64,000 bases of DNA from Streptomyces sp. NBC_00557 (GTDB taxonomy: Bacteria > Actinomycetota > Actinomycetes > Streptomycetales > Streptomycetaceae): the NCBI RefSeq assembly GCF_036345995.1, contig NZ_CP107796.1, positions 8,184,001-8,248,000 on the forward strand, given 5' to 3'. The stretch's first letter is position 1. Each line of letters starts with the position of its first letter. The notes beneath the pieces are model-generated. The model saw only the letters and a list, made by a program, of their open reading frames with translations. It searched no databases and was not told the DNA's origin. Both the position numbers and the translations under genes were made by a program. Positions 50,369-58,851 of this stretch are shown here, one piece after another.

Positions 50369-51733
50369 ATGAGCGCACCCGGCCGGCCGGCATCACTTGA
50401 GGGCGCAGTCATCCGCAGAGGTGACCCGGGCTACGAGACCTGCCGCGCCGGCGAGTTGTGGAACGAGCTGAAGCCGCAGCGGTACCCCGAGGTGATCGTG
50501 CGGGCCGCCGGCGAGCGGGATGTCCCGGAAGCCCTCAGGCTGGCCCGCTCGCGCGGTTTGCGGGTCGCCGTTCGAGCCGGGGGCCACAGCTGGTGCGGTT
50601 CACCCCTGCGGGACGGAACTCTGCTGCTGGACCTCTCCGGGCTCAACCGGCGGCGGATCGACGCCGACTCCGCGACGGCGACCGTGCAACCCGGCGTCAT
50701 CGGCAGCCGGTTCGCTCTCGAACTCGCCCGGCGCGGTCTCGGCTTCGCGGCGGGCCACTGCCCCTCGGTGGCGCTGGGAGGCTATCTCCTCAGCGGCGGC
50801 CTCGGCTGGAACTCCCGGCTGTGGGGGCCGGGCTGCGCCGCCGTCGAGGAGATCACCGCCGTGACGGCCGACGGCGAGGTGGTCCGGTGCAGCGAGGACG
50901 AGCACCCCGGCCTGTTCTGGGCGGCGCGTGGAGCCGGCCCCGGCTTCTTCGCCGTCGTCACCGCCTTCCGCCTGCGCCTGCATCCGTTCCCGGGTGCACT
51001 CGCCACCACCTCCTACGTCTTTCCTCTCACGGCGGTCGGCCCGGTGGCCGGCTGGGTGACCGAGACGGCACCTGAGCTTCCGGCGAACGTCGAGGTGTCC
51101 TTCGTCCTCGCCGCCGGCGACGCATCCCGGACAGCCGTCACCGTGACGGTGAGCGCCACCGCGTTCGCCGACTCGCGCCCCCAGGCCGTCCGCGACCTGG
51201 CGCCGCTGCACGACGTGCCGCTCGGCGACCAGGCGCTGTCCCGACGCGTTGACGAACCCTCGTCTCTTGGTGCTCTGTACGACGCAGCGGCCTGCCTGTG
51301 GCCTGAACGGCACCGCTACGCAGCCGACACGCTGTGGTCGCACCTGGACTACGCCTCGCTCCTTGCGGCGATGGGCGAGGCGCTCACCGCCGCCCCCTCC
51401 CGCAAGTCCATCGTGCTGGCACCCGTCTCACCGGTGTCCCGGCAGGAGACGGTGGCGCGGAGCATGGCCTTTTCCGTACTCGGCGACAGCTATGTCGTGC
51501 CCTATGCCATCTGGGACGCCCCATCGGACGACGACGACAACGTCCGCTGGCTGCGCGAGACCATGCGCACCGTGGAGCCGTACGGAACCGGGCACTACAT
51601 CGCCGAGGCGGACCTGACTGCCGACCCGTGCCGCGCCCGGCGCTCGTTCACCCCCGCCGACTGGCAGCGCCTGGAAGCCCTGCGGGCCGCGTACGACCCG
51701 CAGGGCCTCTTCTGCTCCTACCTGTCCGCCTGA
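50369..51733 (+). CDS. BBE-like FAD-linked oxidase, probably bicovalent
   Basis: 454 residues. The FAD-binding PCMH domain has YPEVIVRAAGERDVPEALRL and VAVRAGGHSWCGSPLRDGTL, whose His would form the 8-alpha-histidyl link. GHCPSVALGGYLLSGGLGWN supplies a Cys at the position of the 6-S-cysteinyl link, so the flavin is probably held by two covalent bonds. The C-terminal BBE segment is RSFTPADWQRLEALRAAYDP followed by QGLFCSYL; the usual NY-D-F ending is modified. Family members oxidise alcohols, sugars or natural-product intermediates with O2. Likely co-transcribed with the deaminase. Confidence 0.88.
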   Translation: MSAPGRPASLEGAVIRRGDPGYETCRAGELWNELKPQRYPEVIVRAAGERDVPEALRLARSRGLRVAVRAGGHSWCGSPLRDGTLLLDLSGLNRRRIDADSATATVQPGVIGSRFALELARRGLGFAAGHCPSVALGGYLLSGGLGWNSRLWGPGCAAVEEITAVTADGEVVRCSEDEHPGLFWAARGAGPGFFAVVTAFRLRLHPFPGALATTSYVFPLTAVGPVAGWVTETAPELPANVEVSFVLAAGDASRTAVTVTVSATAFADSRPQAVRDLAPLHDVPLGDQALSRRVDEPSSLGALYDAAACLWPERHRYAADTLWSHLDYASLLAAMGEALTAAPSRKSIVLAPVSPVSRQETVARSMAFSVLGDSYVVPYAIWDAPSDDDDNVRWLRETMRTVEPYGTGHYIAEADLTADPCRARRSFTPADWQRLEALRAAYDPQGLFCSYLSA

Positions 51734-51845
51734 AGCCGAGTGAAGTCGGCGACGCGGTTGGCGGCCCGCCGGGCGAAGTCCAGGCCAGGGCGGCCGACGC
51801 CGCACACGGTGCCGCACATCGGGACCCGGCAGCACTTTCTCCAGT

Positions 51846-52688
51846 TCAGGCCGGCGCGCAGCGATCGAGTGCTGCTCGAAGCCGGTTGAGTCCCTCCACT
51901 CTCCAGTGGGCTCGGTCGGGCATTTGGTCGTCTCGGCGCCAGCGCCAGGCCGAGAACATCGCCCAGTTCAGGGCGCGGCACCGCTGAATCAGGTCGTGGT
52001 CGGCCCCCGCATAGTGCTCTCCCGCTTCTTCGGGGGCATGGGCGAGGTCGAACTCGATCGGCCCACGGCAGCAGGTGGCGAGGTCTGCGAAAAGCGGCCC
52101 TCTTTTCGTGTTGAGGAGGTTGCCCGGATGCGGCTCGCCGTGCAACAACTGGTCGCCGGTCTCGTCGGTGCTGATCGTGGCACTCAGCCCACTGAGTGTG
52201 TTGCTGAGGAGTTCCCGGTCAGCATCAGGTAGCTCGGGGGACTGCTCCCGGTCGTTCACCTCTCTCAGTGCCGCGGCGACTCGATCGGTGAAATGCGGTG
52301 CGTCCAGATCGATCCGGCGCAGGGCGAAATGGTGCCGCATGAGGATGTTTGCATAGTCGGTCGGCGTGATCTCTGATCCCACAGGTTCGTAGTAGGTCCA
52401 GAACGAGATGGCGAAGGCGTCACGCACCTGGACTCGGGCCTCGACCCGAGGATCGAGCTCAGCCACCGGTGCGTCGACGTCGGCGAGACGGCGAGCAACC
52501 TCCACTTCGAACTCGGAACCCGCCAGATGCCCCGAAGGCGCGACCCGAACGAGAACATCGCAAGGGATCAAGCGCAGCGCGACGCGGTCCGAGTTGTGGA
52601 TGACGATGGCATCGTCGACCTGAAGGCCCAGCTCCGAAGCGGTTGCCCGTGCTGCCGCAACTGCTCGGCGGAGTTGTAATGGTTCCAT
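51846..52688 (-). CDS. Aminoglycoside phosphotransferase-like kinase
   Basis: 280 residues from the ATG at 52688 (GAG 7 bases upstream); a start 15 codons earlier is also open. The nucleotide loop region HNSDRVALRLIPCDVLVRVA starts the kinase fold. The catalytic loop is QLLHGEPHPGNLLN, where the usual HGDxxxxN Asp is Glu. The metal-binding motif is FADLATCCRGPIEFDLAHAP. Streptomyces has many such APH-fold proteins with HGEPHP, so Glu here seems to be a subfamily trait. The substrate is unknown and need not be an antibiotic. It converges on the BBE oxidase gene. Confidence 0.82.
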   Translation of the reverse strand: MEPLQLRRAVAAARATASELGLQVDDAIVIHNSDRVALRLIPCDVLVRVAPSGHLAGSEFEVEVARRLADVDAPVAELDPRVEARVQVRDAFAISFWTYYEPVGSEITPTDYANILMRHHFALRRIDLDAPHFTDRVAAALREVNDREQSPELPDADRELLSNTLSGLSATISTDETGDQLLHGEPHPGNLLNTKRGPLFADLATCCRGPIEFDLAHAPEEAGEHYAGADHDLIQRCRALNWAMFSAWRWRRDDQMPDRAHWRVEGLNRLRAALDRCAPA

Positions 52689-52879
52689 ACCGTTCTCACT
52701 CGTCGTTGAGTGCGCATACGCGTCTGCAGACACCAGCGACGCTCCCGATGTCTTCCGTGGACATCATTCGGAGCCCAGACCCGGATCCGGCGCTCGGCAT
52801 CGCAAAACAGGACCCGCACAGGCCCTGGGATTTATTCGACCGATCATGTGACCAGTCCGTGTCCGGGTCGTTGGTGCGG

Positions 52880-53035
52880 ACACGGGGGCGAGGCGATCTA
52901 ACGGATGCCGAGTGGGAGCGGCTACGGCCATTTCTGCCCGTCAGCATCGGTCGTTGTGGCCGGTGGCGGCACTATCGGAAGGCGATCGACGGGCTCGTCG
53001 TCTCCTTCCGCAGCGCCGGGGTACCACCGGCGCTG
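52880..53035 (+). pseudogene. N-terminal fragment of an IS5-type transposase
   Basis: RGDLTDAEWERLRPFLPVSI followed by HYRKAIDGLVVSFRSAGVP matches the insertion-element N-terminus (..LTD.EW..L.PLLP......GR...R....GI.W..RTG.PW). The rest of the protein is not present; the next bases belong to a minus-strand remnant. Confidence 0.7.
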
Positions 53036-53159
53036 GACGATCAGCGTCATCGCCCGTCGGCTGAACCGCCGCACCCGGTCAGTCGCTGCGGGTTTGGCGG
53101 CGAAGTGGCGAGCGGGCGCCCAGTGATGCTCCGTCCTGTCGAAGTCCGCGCCAGGCTCA

Positions 53160-53275
53160 GCAGCTTGGGTCAGGAAGACCGTGACACCCGCCGCCCGGGC
53201 CAGGGTGGTGGTGCGGCCGACGTATTGAAGGCGGCCTTTGTCGTACCGTCCGAGCAGCAGCGTCCGGGCGAGCGG
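53160..53275 (-). pseudogene. Fragment resembling the C-terminus of an ATP-dependent DNA ligase-like protein
   Basis: The frame reads LLLGRYDKGRLQYVGRTTTL then ARAAGVTVFLTQAA. In actinobacterial ligase-type proteins a G.YD..GRLQYVGRT motif lies in the oligonucleotide-binding domain. It is fused directly to the end of the neighbouring hypothetical remnant, so the join is probably a deletion. Confidence 0.4.
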
Positions 53276-53576
53276 TGAGTCGTTGTAGGCCTCGACGATC
53301 TGGAACGTTCAGTGTCCGGGAACGACGTTGCGGCCCAGGATCTGCGTACGGACCGTTTCGGCCCTTCGGGGTGGCCCGCTGGTGCAGGAGTTCCACCGTG
53401 CGGTCGAGCTGGAAGTCGGCAGTGCCGGTCAGCTGGTGGAAGTCGTACAGGCGGCCTCTGGCCCGCTCGGTGGTCTCCAGCGCCTTGGACGGCCCGCCGA
53501 GCGCCTCGACCGTCTTGTCGCTCAGGCCGTCGGGACGGCATTGCCGGTCGTCAGGGCCGTCCAGGTGCTCGGTCAT
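53276..53576 (-). pseudogene. Frameshifted hypothetical gene with in-frame stop
   Basis: The ATG at 53576 after GGAAGAAACC begins MTEHLDGPDDRQCRPDGLSD, continues KTVEALGGPSKALETTERAR and RGRLYDFHQLTGTADFQLDR. It then needs a frameshift to give VRTQILGRNVVPGH, a TGA, and TFQIVEAYND. Streptomyces genomes often carry an intact protein of this type (..GRNVVPGHWTFQIVEAYND..), so the TGA replaces a Trp codon. Function of the family unknown to me. Confidence 0.65.
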
Positions 53577-54447
53577 GGTTTCTTCCACGGGGCAAGGCTG
53601 TAGGCGTCGGGTGCGAATGATCGCGTGGCTGCTGGTCATGGGCCATCGCTCGGAAGTGGTGACTCTGGAGCGCGACGCGGACACCCGCGGGATACCTGGG
53701 TGAGGGCCGGGGCCAGGTGGTGGTTCCCGGGCCTCCACGAAGGCTCGCGCGCCCAGGGCCGGATGTTCATGGCGCGATGCCGTACTCAACGACTTCCCGG
53801 CATGTGGGACACGCGCCTGGCCTTGTGTGGGGGCCGAGGGCGAAGGTCACAGATGTCGGAAGATGGTGATGGTGCGGCCGGTGCTGCCAGGCGGTCGGAG
53901 GCGTCGTAAACGGTTGCGGCCGGCTTTCTGAGCGGAAAGGCCGGCCGCAACCCTGGACACGGGCCGCCGGGAAGGTACCAGCCTGGTCTCCGGGCCTCGC
54001 CGCCTGGGCCTGGCCGTCCACCGAGGGTCGGTGGGAGGCGACGGCGGCGTGCCGCCAAGCCGGTGCCTCGGTGGCTTGCGCGCTGCCGCCCCCGCCGGAC
54101 AGTCACCGTTCACGTGGTCTCCTTTGAACTTACGACAGGACACATGTCAAGCAGCGACTCGCTCGTGTTTCCCGGCAACCCACCCCCACCGCAGGGTGAC
54201 TAGGCGCCGGAAGATCACCTGCAAGGGCTAACTGCGACTCAACTTCTTCTGGAGGGAAGGACTTTGATGGCTCACCAGCTCTACTTCTGAGTGGTGTAGA
54301 GGGCCTCCGCATACCCGATCGGCCCCACGAAGCCGGGATTCCGATTTGCTCGATATGACAGCGATAGGGGGCGTTAGTACGTTCAATCACGCACCGGCTG
54401 CCACAGCGGGCGCTGCTGTCTTCATTCTCAGAGAGAGAACACGCGAC
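53577..54447. other. 870-bp gap without a recognised gene
   Basis: No gene supported. It contains a strong hairpin at 53912-53952 and, in the last 100 bases, the likely promoter of the His-rich secreted protein gene (AT-rich patches near 54350-54430). Confidence 0.35.
53912..53952. terminator. Long hairpin, possible bidirectional terminator
   Basis: GGTTGCGGCCGGCTTTC (53912-53928) pairs with GAAAGGCCGGCCGCAACC (53935-53952) around a 6-base loop with a single bulge. With no intact gene on either side, it is probably the surviving terminator of a lost transcription unit or an IS-end structure. Confidence 0.45.
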
Positions 54448-55149
54448 ATGTTCATGACCCATTCCCGCAAGATCACCACGGCCGTCGCGGCCGCCGCGGC
54501 ACTGACCGCGACTGGTATCACCTACGCCTCGGCCGTCTCAGCGCCGGTTCCCCAGTCAGCCCCGGCGGCTGCCATGGGGGCACCGCTCGGCGGTCCCAGC
54601 ACCAACAACAACGAAGGCAAGGGCAACGAAGGAAGAGAAGGAAGGGAGTTCCGCCCCCACTTCGAGGGCAGGGTCTTCATCAACGAGCGCGAATACTCCG
54701 GCCGCCCCGACGGCTGTATCACCGTCGTCAGCGGCCTGGGTGCCAAGACCCTCAACATCCGCAACGACAGCCGCAACGTGGTCGAGGTCTTCCGCGGGGC
54801 CGTCTGCGACAACGGTGCCCCCATCGCCGTCGTCGGCCCCCACAGCTCCGCCGACGGCGTCTGCCCGAGGTTCAAGGACGAGGACGAGCACGAGCACGAG
54901 AACTGCGAGGAGCGCGAGCACCACGAGAGGGGCGAGCACCACGAGAAGGGCGAGCACCACGAGAGGGGCGAGCACCACGAGAAGGGCGAGCACCACGAGA
55001 AGGGTCGCCACGAGAGGGGCGAGCACCACGAGGATCGCGAGGACGGCGTGAAGGTCAGGAACGGAGTCATCGCCAGCTTCCGCGTCATCTGCCGCCACGG
55101 GAATGAGGGCGGCGGATTCGGCGAAGGCGGCGGATTCGGCGAGGGCTGA
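54448..55149 (+). CDS. Secreted protein with His/Glu-rich hexapeptide repeats
   Basis: 233 residues from the ATG at 54448 after AGAGAGA; the second ATG at 54454 is also possible. SRKITTAVAAAAALTATGIT followed by YASA is a Sec signal peptide. After a Gly/Asn/Glu-rich linker comes a compact domain (~75-145: GRVFINEREYSGRPDGCITV, LNIRNDSRNVVEVFRGAVCD, two to three Cys). Next are about seven hexapeptide repeats EHHERG/EHHEKG (54900-55035). The end is DGVKVRNGVIASFRVICRHG plus two GGGFGEG repeats. The repeats could bind many Zn, Ni or Cu ions. No metal transporter adjoins. A terminator follows the stop. Confidence 0.75.
   Translation: MFMTHSRKITTAVAAAAALTATGITYASAVSAPVPQSAPAAAMGAPLGGPSTNNNEGKGNEGREGREFRPHFEGRVFINEREYSGRPDGCITVVSGLGAKTLNIRNDSRNVVEVFRGAVCDNGAPIAVVGPHSSADGVCPRFKDEDEHEHENCEEREHHERGEHHEKGEHHERGEHHEKGEHHEKGRHERGEHHEDREDGVKVRNGVIASFRVICRHGNEGGGFGEGGGFGEG
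54890..55043 (+). repeat. 18-bp tandem repeats encoding EHHE(R/K)G
   Basis: About seven imperfect copies of an 18-bp unit (GAGCACCACGAGAGGGGC or with AAG for AGG). One copy lacks a codon (RHERG). The alternation of Arg and Lys versions suggests duplication of a 36-bp double unit. Confidence 0.85.
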
Positions 55150-55176
55150 AGCTAGCAACCGCCTGATCCGCATGCT

Positions 55177-55215
55177 GGAGGACGCCGGCTCACCGGAATT
55201 GAGCCGGCGTCCTCC
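55177..55215 (+). terminator. Terminator of the His-rich protein gene
   Basis: A perfect 16-bp stem, GGAGGACGCCGGCTCA (55177-55192) with its complement at 55200-55215, closes a 7-base loop. It begins 28 bases after the stop codon. Confidence 0.85.
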
Positions 55216-55414
55216 GGCCAGGAAGCCTGAGTGTCCACCTGAGTGGCAACGCCCACGCACAACGGCGAGCAAGCGGACGTCTGCGGACCATCAGCGCGGG
55301 TGAGAGCTGCGCCGGTCCCAGGCAAAGTCCTCACCGAAATTGCTTCGGGTCTGTCAAACGAACGGCCCAGTCTCACATTCGGTGGTGACGCAGCGTGCTC
55401 TTCGAGAACGCTGG

Positions 55415-55510
55415 TTGGGGTATCTCGAGGCAGGCGCCGGTGAGCCGGGCCAGGAGATCGTGATGTTCGGCTTTGAGGTTGTTGGGCCGGGTGAGGAGCA
55501 TGCGGGCGAC
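55415..55510 (-). pseudogene. Small fragment of an ISL3-type transposase
   Basis: VARMLLTRPNNLKAEHHDLL followed by ARLTGACLEIPQ resembles the late part of ISL3 transposases (..WL.TRP..L....H..L...L..CPEL..L..LVR.F). Only ~32 residues are recognisable. Confidence 0.5.
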
Positions 55511-55770
55511 GACGTCGCCCTGCTGGCCCTGCGGCTGCCACCCGCGGGCACCGGCCGCCGGTAACGAAACTGCCTTCTGGCTCGGCTGCGAGCCCTTCAG
55601 GCGCTGGACCGGCTGCCGCACCTGCTGCGCGTCGACGCCGAAACTGCGATCATCCTGCAGGCGCAGTGAAGGCTGTACTCCCTCGAGCGGGGGTGCGGGG
55701 GAGAGGGGCAGTGGGCCCAGTCGCCCGTCGCCCGTCGCCTGGTGTCGGCGTGGGCCAGCTGGGGTGTGTT

Positions 55771-56163
55771 TCAGCTGGCCAGATCGGCTTTGCCGAACAG
55801 GACGGCGTAGCCGGAGGGAAGCTGGCTGAGGATCTGGTTCAGCTCCCCGCCGCTGATCGCGCCGGCGAGGGTGGTCAGGACCGCGCTGGCGTCCCATTCC
55901 GCGGTGCGCGGCCGGGCGCCGGTGCGGTCGGCCACCCTGCGGCAGAACTCCTCGATCCCGAAGCTCTCGGCCTGCTCCGACTTGGCCGCAGCCAGCGTCT
56001 GGCCGAGCGGCCCGGGCAGCTGGGAGGCCAGGTCCTCGACCTCGCCCGGGCTGATGCGCTGGGCCAGCACGCTCAGCACCGCTTCGGTGACCTTCGCGGC
56101 TTCGTCCTGGCTGTCGTATTCGCCGAGCTCGCGTACGCGAGCGAGGAACTCGTGGTGCTGCAT
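55771..56163 (-). CDS. DUF2267 protein
   Basis: 130 residues from the ATG at 56163, with a strong GGAGGTGA box. MQHHEFLARVRELGEYDSQD, VLSVLAQRISPGEVEDLASQ and LPGPLGQTLA form the DUF2267 pattern, repeated in the second half as EEFCRRVADRTG, VLTTLAGAISGGELNQILSQ and LPSGYAVLF. The two halves are thus internal repeats of one helical unit. Proteins of this type are cytoplasmic, common in actinobacteria and uncharacterised, often near stress genes. A decayed SpoIIE-type phosphatase lies just upstream on the other strand. Confidence 0.82.
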   Translation of the reverse strand: MQHHEFLARVRELGEYDSQDEAAKVTEAVLSVLAQRISPGEVEDLASQLPGPLGQTLAAAKSEQAESFGIEEFCRRVADRTGARPRTAEWDASAVLTTLAGAISGGELNQILSQLPSGYAVLFGKADLAS

Positions 56164-56374
56164 CGTCTCGTCACCTCCGCTTGTCTGCCATGTCGAGGCA
56201 TCGGATGCGATGCCCTGCTCCCGGGTACCCAGGTGAGAGCGAGCCGTGTCAGCTCCGCGCGACAGGCAAGGGCGGCTTGTCTGCCAGGGCGCACTGCCAC
56301 CGGGATGGCGTCGCCCCTGCCGTTCCATCGCCGGCCACCTGCCTCCGCTGCTGGTCACGATGAGGGAGACACCC

Positions 56375-56770
56375 GGTCCCTGAATGGCAACCACGACCTG
56401 CTCCTGGGCGTCGACCCCCCAACCGTCCCCGCAGCCGGGCCATCGTCGCACTGCCGGCGCGCTCCACCGTCCTGCTGTACACCAACGGGCTGGACGCCGG
56501 GCTGACCCGGCTGCGTCAGCACACGACGGTTGCCCAGCGCCCGCTGTCGGGCTGGTTGCGCGCTGCCGAAGGCCTGCGCCGCCGCCTGTCGCATGGGCAG
56601 GCCCGCAGCGGCAGCGAGCGGCCGTATGCCGAGGATGATCTGGCGCTGGTGGAGGATCTGGCCCACCGTGTCGCTCTGCACGTCGACAACGCTCGTCTGC
56701 ACACCGAGGTGCAGGCGACCGCGGAACACCCGCAACGCCTCCTGCTGCCGCAGCCCGATCATCTGCAGTC
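56375..56770 (+). pseudogene. Scrambled remnants of a SpoIIE-type phosphatase with GAF domain
   Basis: First comes GNHDLLLGVDPPTVP and, in another frame, STVLLYTNGLDAGLTRLRQH, matching the end of a PP2C/SpoIIE domain (..LLLG......R......LPPGS.LLLYTDGL.....). Then follows RPYAEDDLALVEDLAHRVAL with HVDNARLHTEVQATAEHPQR and LLLPQ, the GAF-to-PP2C joint that normally comes before it (..RPYDEDDLALAEELA.RAAL..DNARLY....A...LQRSLLP). The order is reversed, so either two phosphatase genes decayed here or the segment was rearranged. Confidence 0.6.
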
Positions 56771-56915
56771 AGCTGTTGCGGGTCAGGACGTTGATGGCGG
56801 CGGCACGACTGGCCTCGGCTGCTGGCTGGCGGCGCGTTTGAGGTAAGTTCACGGCGGTTCGGCTTCGGGTCAGGCAGGAGATCTTGTCGTCTAGCCGCCG
56901 CACAGCAGGAGCGCC

Positions 56916-56952
56916 CATGCCCGCCGCCAGGACGTCTTCGGCGGCGGGCATG
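56916..56952 (-). terminator. Terminator of the DeoR/ABC/dehydrogenase operon
   Basis: A perfect 13-bp stem (CATGCCCGCCGCC at 56916-56928 with 56940-56952) closes an 11-base loop. It lies 26 bases beyond the dehydrogenase stop on the minus strand. Confidence 0.75.
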
Positions 56953-56977
56953 TTGGTTCGCAGCCGTCAGGTGGACC

Positions 56978-57967
56978 TCAGGGCAGTACGACGATCTTGC
57001 GTCCCCGGCCCGCTGCGAACTGGTCCAGTGCCTGGGGGTACTCCGTCAGCGGCATCCGATGGCTGATGAACACCTGCGGGTCGAGCACCCCGGTGGCGAA
57101 CAGCTCCGCCGCGCGCTCGTAGCTGTGGAGCACGGCCATGGAACCGGTGATGGTGATTTCTTGGTTGTAGATGCGGTACGGCGAGATGGTGGCCGTCGTC
57201 GCGTAGTCGGAGACGCCGAACTGCAGGAAGGTTCCGGCCTTGGCGACGCGCTGCAGGCCGTCCTGGATGGCGGCGGCGTTGCCGGTCGCGTCGATGACCA
57301 CGTCCCAGCCATGCGGTCGCCCCAGCTCGTCGGCCGAGGGTGCCGCCTGGGAGCAGCCCAGTTTCTCGGCGGTCGCCAGCCGCTCCGGGTTGAGGTCGAC
57401 GATGTCCACCGAGGCCGCTCCGACGCGCTTGGCCAGTTCCAGCATCATCAGGCCCATCGTGCCGCTGCCGTAGATCAGCACGTGGGAGCCGATCCTGCTG
57501 TTGAGCACGTCGTAGCCGCGCACCGCGCAGGACAGCGGTTCGATCAGGGCCGCGTCCTGGACGTCGACGTGACCGGGCAGGCGTACGCAGTTGGCGACGG
57601 GCGCCACGGCGTACTCGGCGGCGCCGCCGGCCACGGTCACGCCGATCGCCTGCCACCGGTCGCAGAGGTTGTTGCGGCCGGCCCGGCAGTATCGGCACTC
57701 GTTGCAGTACAGGGAGGGGTCCACGGCGACCCGGTCGCCGAGGGAGAGTTCGGTGACCTCACTGCCGAGGCCCACGACCTCGCCGGCGAATTCGTGGCCC
57801 GGCACGACCGGCAGAGTCGGTGCGAACTCGCCCTGCAGAATATGCAGATCTGTCCCGCACAGCCCGCAGGCCGCCACGTCGACCACGACCTCGCGTGGCC
57901 CGGGTGTGGGGTCGGGCACCGTGGTGACGGTGACCCGGCCGGGGGCTTCGATGACGGCGGCTTTCAC
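56978..57967 (-). CDS. Zinc-dependent alcohol/polyol dehydrogenase (sorbitol-dehydrogenase-like MDR)
   Basis: 329 residues, GTG start overlapping the permease stop (GTGA). Catalytic zinc ligands are Cys in ACGLCGTDLH, the His-Glu of GHEFAGEV, and the Glu in LIEPLSCAVRG. The structural zinc lobe is CNECRYCRAGRNNLC. The Rossmann fold has IYGSGTMGLMMLELAKRVGA, and the acidic residue after DIVDLNP favours NAD+. This pattern fits sorbitol, threitol or other polyol dehydrogenases. It should oxidise the imported sugar alcohol to a ketose as the first catabolic step. Last gene of the operon. Confidence 0.9.
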   Translation of the reverse strand: MKAAVIEAPGRVTVTTVPDPTPGPREVVVDVAACGLCGTDLHILQGEFAPTLPVVPGHEFAGEVVGLGSEVTELSLGDRVAVDPSLYCNECRYCRAGRNNLCDRWQAIGVTVAGGAAEYAVAPVANCVRLPGHVDVQDAALIEPLSCAVRGYDVLNSRIGSHVLIYGSGTMGLMMLELAKRVGAASVDIVDLNPERLATAEKLGCSQAAPSADELGRPHGWDVVIDATGNAAAIQDGLQRVAKAGTFLQFGVSDYATTATISPYRIYNQEITITGSMAVLHSYERAAELFATGVLDPQVFISHRMPLTEYPQALDQFAAGRGRKIVVLP

Positions 57968-58851
57968 TTGACTGCTCCTAGCGACAGGCCGCGGACCAGT
58001 TTGTCCTGGGCGGCGAAACCGGCGATGAGGACCGGCAGGGAGACCAACGTGGCGGCTGCGCAGAGCCGGGCGAGGAAGAGGCCCTCGCTGGTGATGAAGC
58101 CGACGAGGAAGACCGGAGCGGTCGAGGCGTTGGTCGCGGTGAGGTTGACGGCGAACATGAACTCGTTCCAGCTGAAGATGAAGCAGATCAGCGCGGTGGC
58201 CGCGAGCCCCGGCATGGTCACCGGCGCGACGATCCGCAGCAGCACCGTGGGCAGTCCGGCGCCGTCGACCTCTGCGGCCTCCAGGATCTCCTTGGGCACC
58301 TCGGCGAGGAACGAGCGCATCATCCACACCGCGATCGGCAGGTTCATGGCGGTGTAGAGGACGATCAGCGTCCACACGTTGTCCAGCATCCCGGCATCCT
58401 TGACGATCAGGTAGACCGGCAGCAGGGCCGCGATGGCCGGCAGGAACTTGGTGGACAGGAAGAAGAACATCACGTCGGTCCACTTCTCGACCGGCTTGAT
58501 GGACAGCGCGTAGGCCGTAGGCACCGCCAGGGCGAGCACCAGTAGCGTCGAAATGACGCTGGCCATGACAGAGTTGAGCAGGAACGGGGTGATGTTCCGG
58601 CTGAACAGCAGCTTGTACTGGTCGAAGGTGAGGGACGCGAAGAGGCTGGGCGGGTTGGTCGCCGCGTCCGCCTCCTGGTGGAAGGAGGTGAGCACCATCC
58701 ACGCCACCGGTGCGAAGAACGCCAGGGTGGCGAGCCAGGCAACGAAGGTCCACAGGGGCGACAGACGGGGGGTGCCGCCGTGGTCGTCGCTTCGGCGCAG
58801 CAGCTTCTTGAGCCTCGCGCCGGGCGCGGTGACTGCTGCGGGAGCGGTCAT
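57964..58851 (-). CDS. Carbohydrate ABC transporter permease (MalG type)
   Basis: 295 residues with six membrane helices, the first being TFVAWLATLAFFAPVAWMVL. The EAA loop is FLAEVPKEILEAAEVDGAGL followed by PTVLLRIVAPVTMPGLAATA. The ATG overlaps the preceding permease stop (ATGA), and its TGA overlaps the dehydrogenase GTG. It is the second half of a heterodimeric channel. It ends LVRGLSLGAVK, the conserved C-terminus of this permease type. Confidence 0.92.
   Translation of the reverse strand: MTAPAAVTAPGARLKKLLRRSDDHGGTPRLSPLWTFVAWLATLAFFAPVAWMVLTSFHQEADAATNPPSLFASLTFDQYKLLFSRNITPFLLNSVMASVISTLLVLALAVPTAYALSIKPVEKWTDVMFFFLSTKFLPAIAALLPVYLIVKDAGMLDNVWTLIVLYTAMNLPIAVWMMRSFLAEVPKEILEAAEVDGAGLPTVLLRIVAPVTMPGLAATALICFIFSWNEFMFAVNLTATNASTAPVFLVGFITSEGLFLARLCAAATLVSLPVLIAGFAAQDKLVRGLSLGAVK

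Noticed and set aside
51846..52688. Calling the APH-fold kinase an aminoglycoside resistance gene
   Set aside because: The catalytic loop is HGE rather than HGD and the family in Streptomyces has mostly non-antibiotic or unknown substrates; nothing nearby supports resistance.
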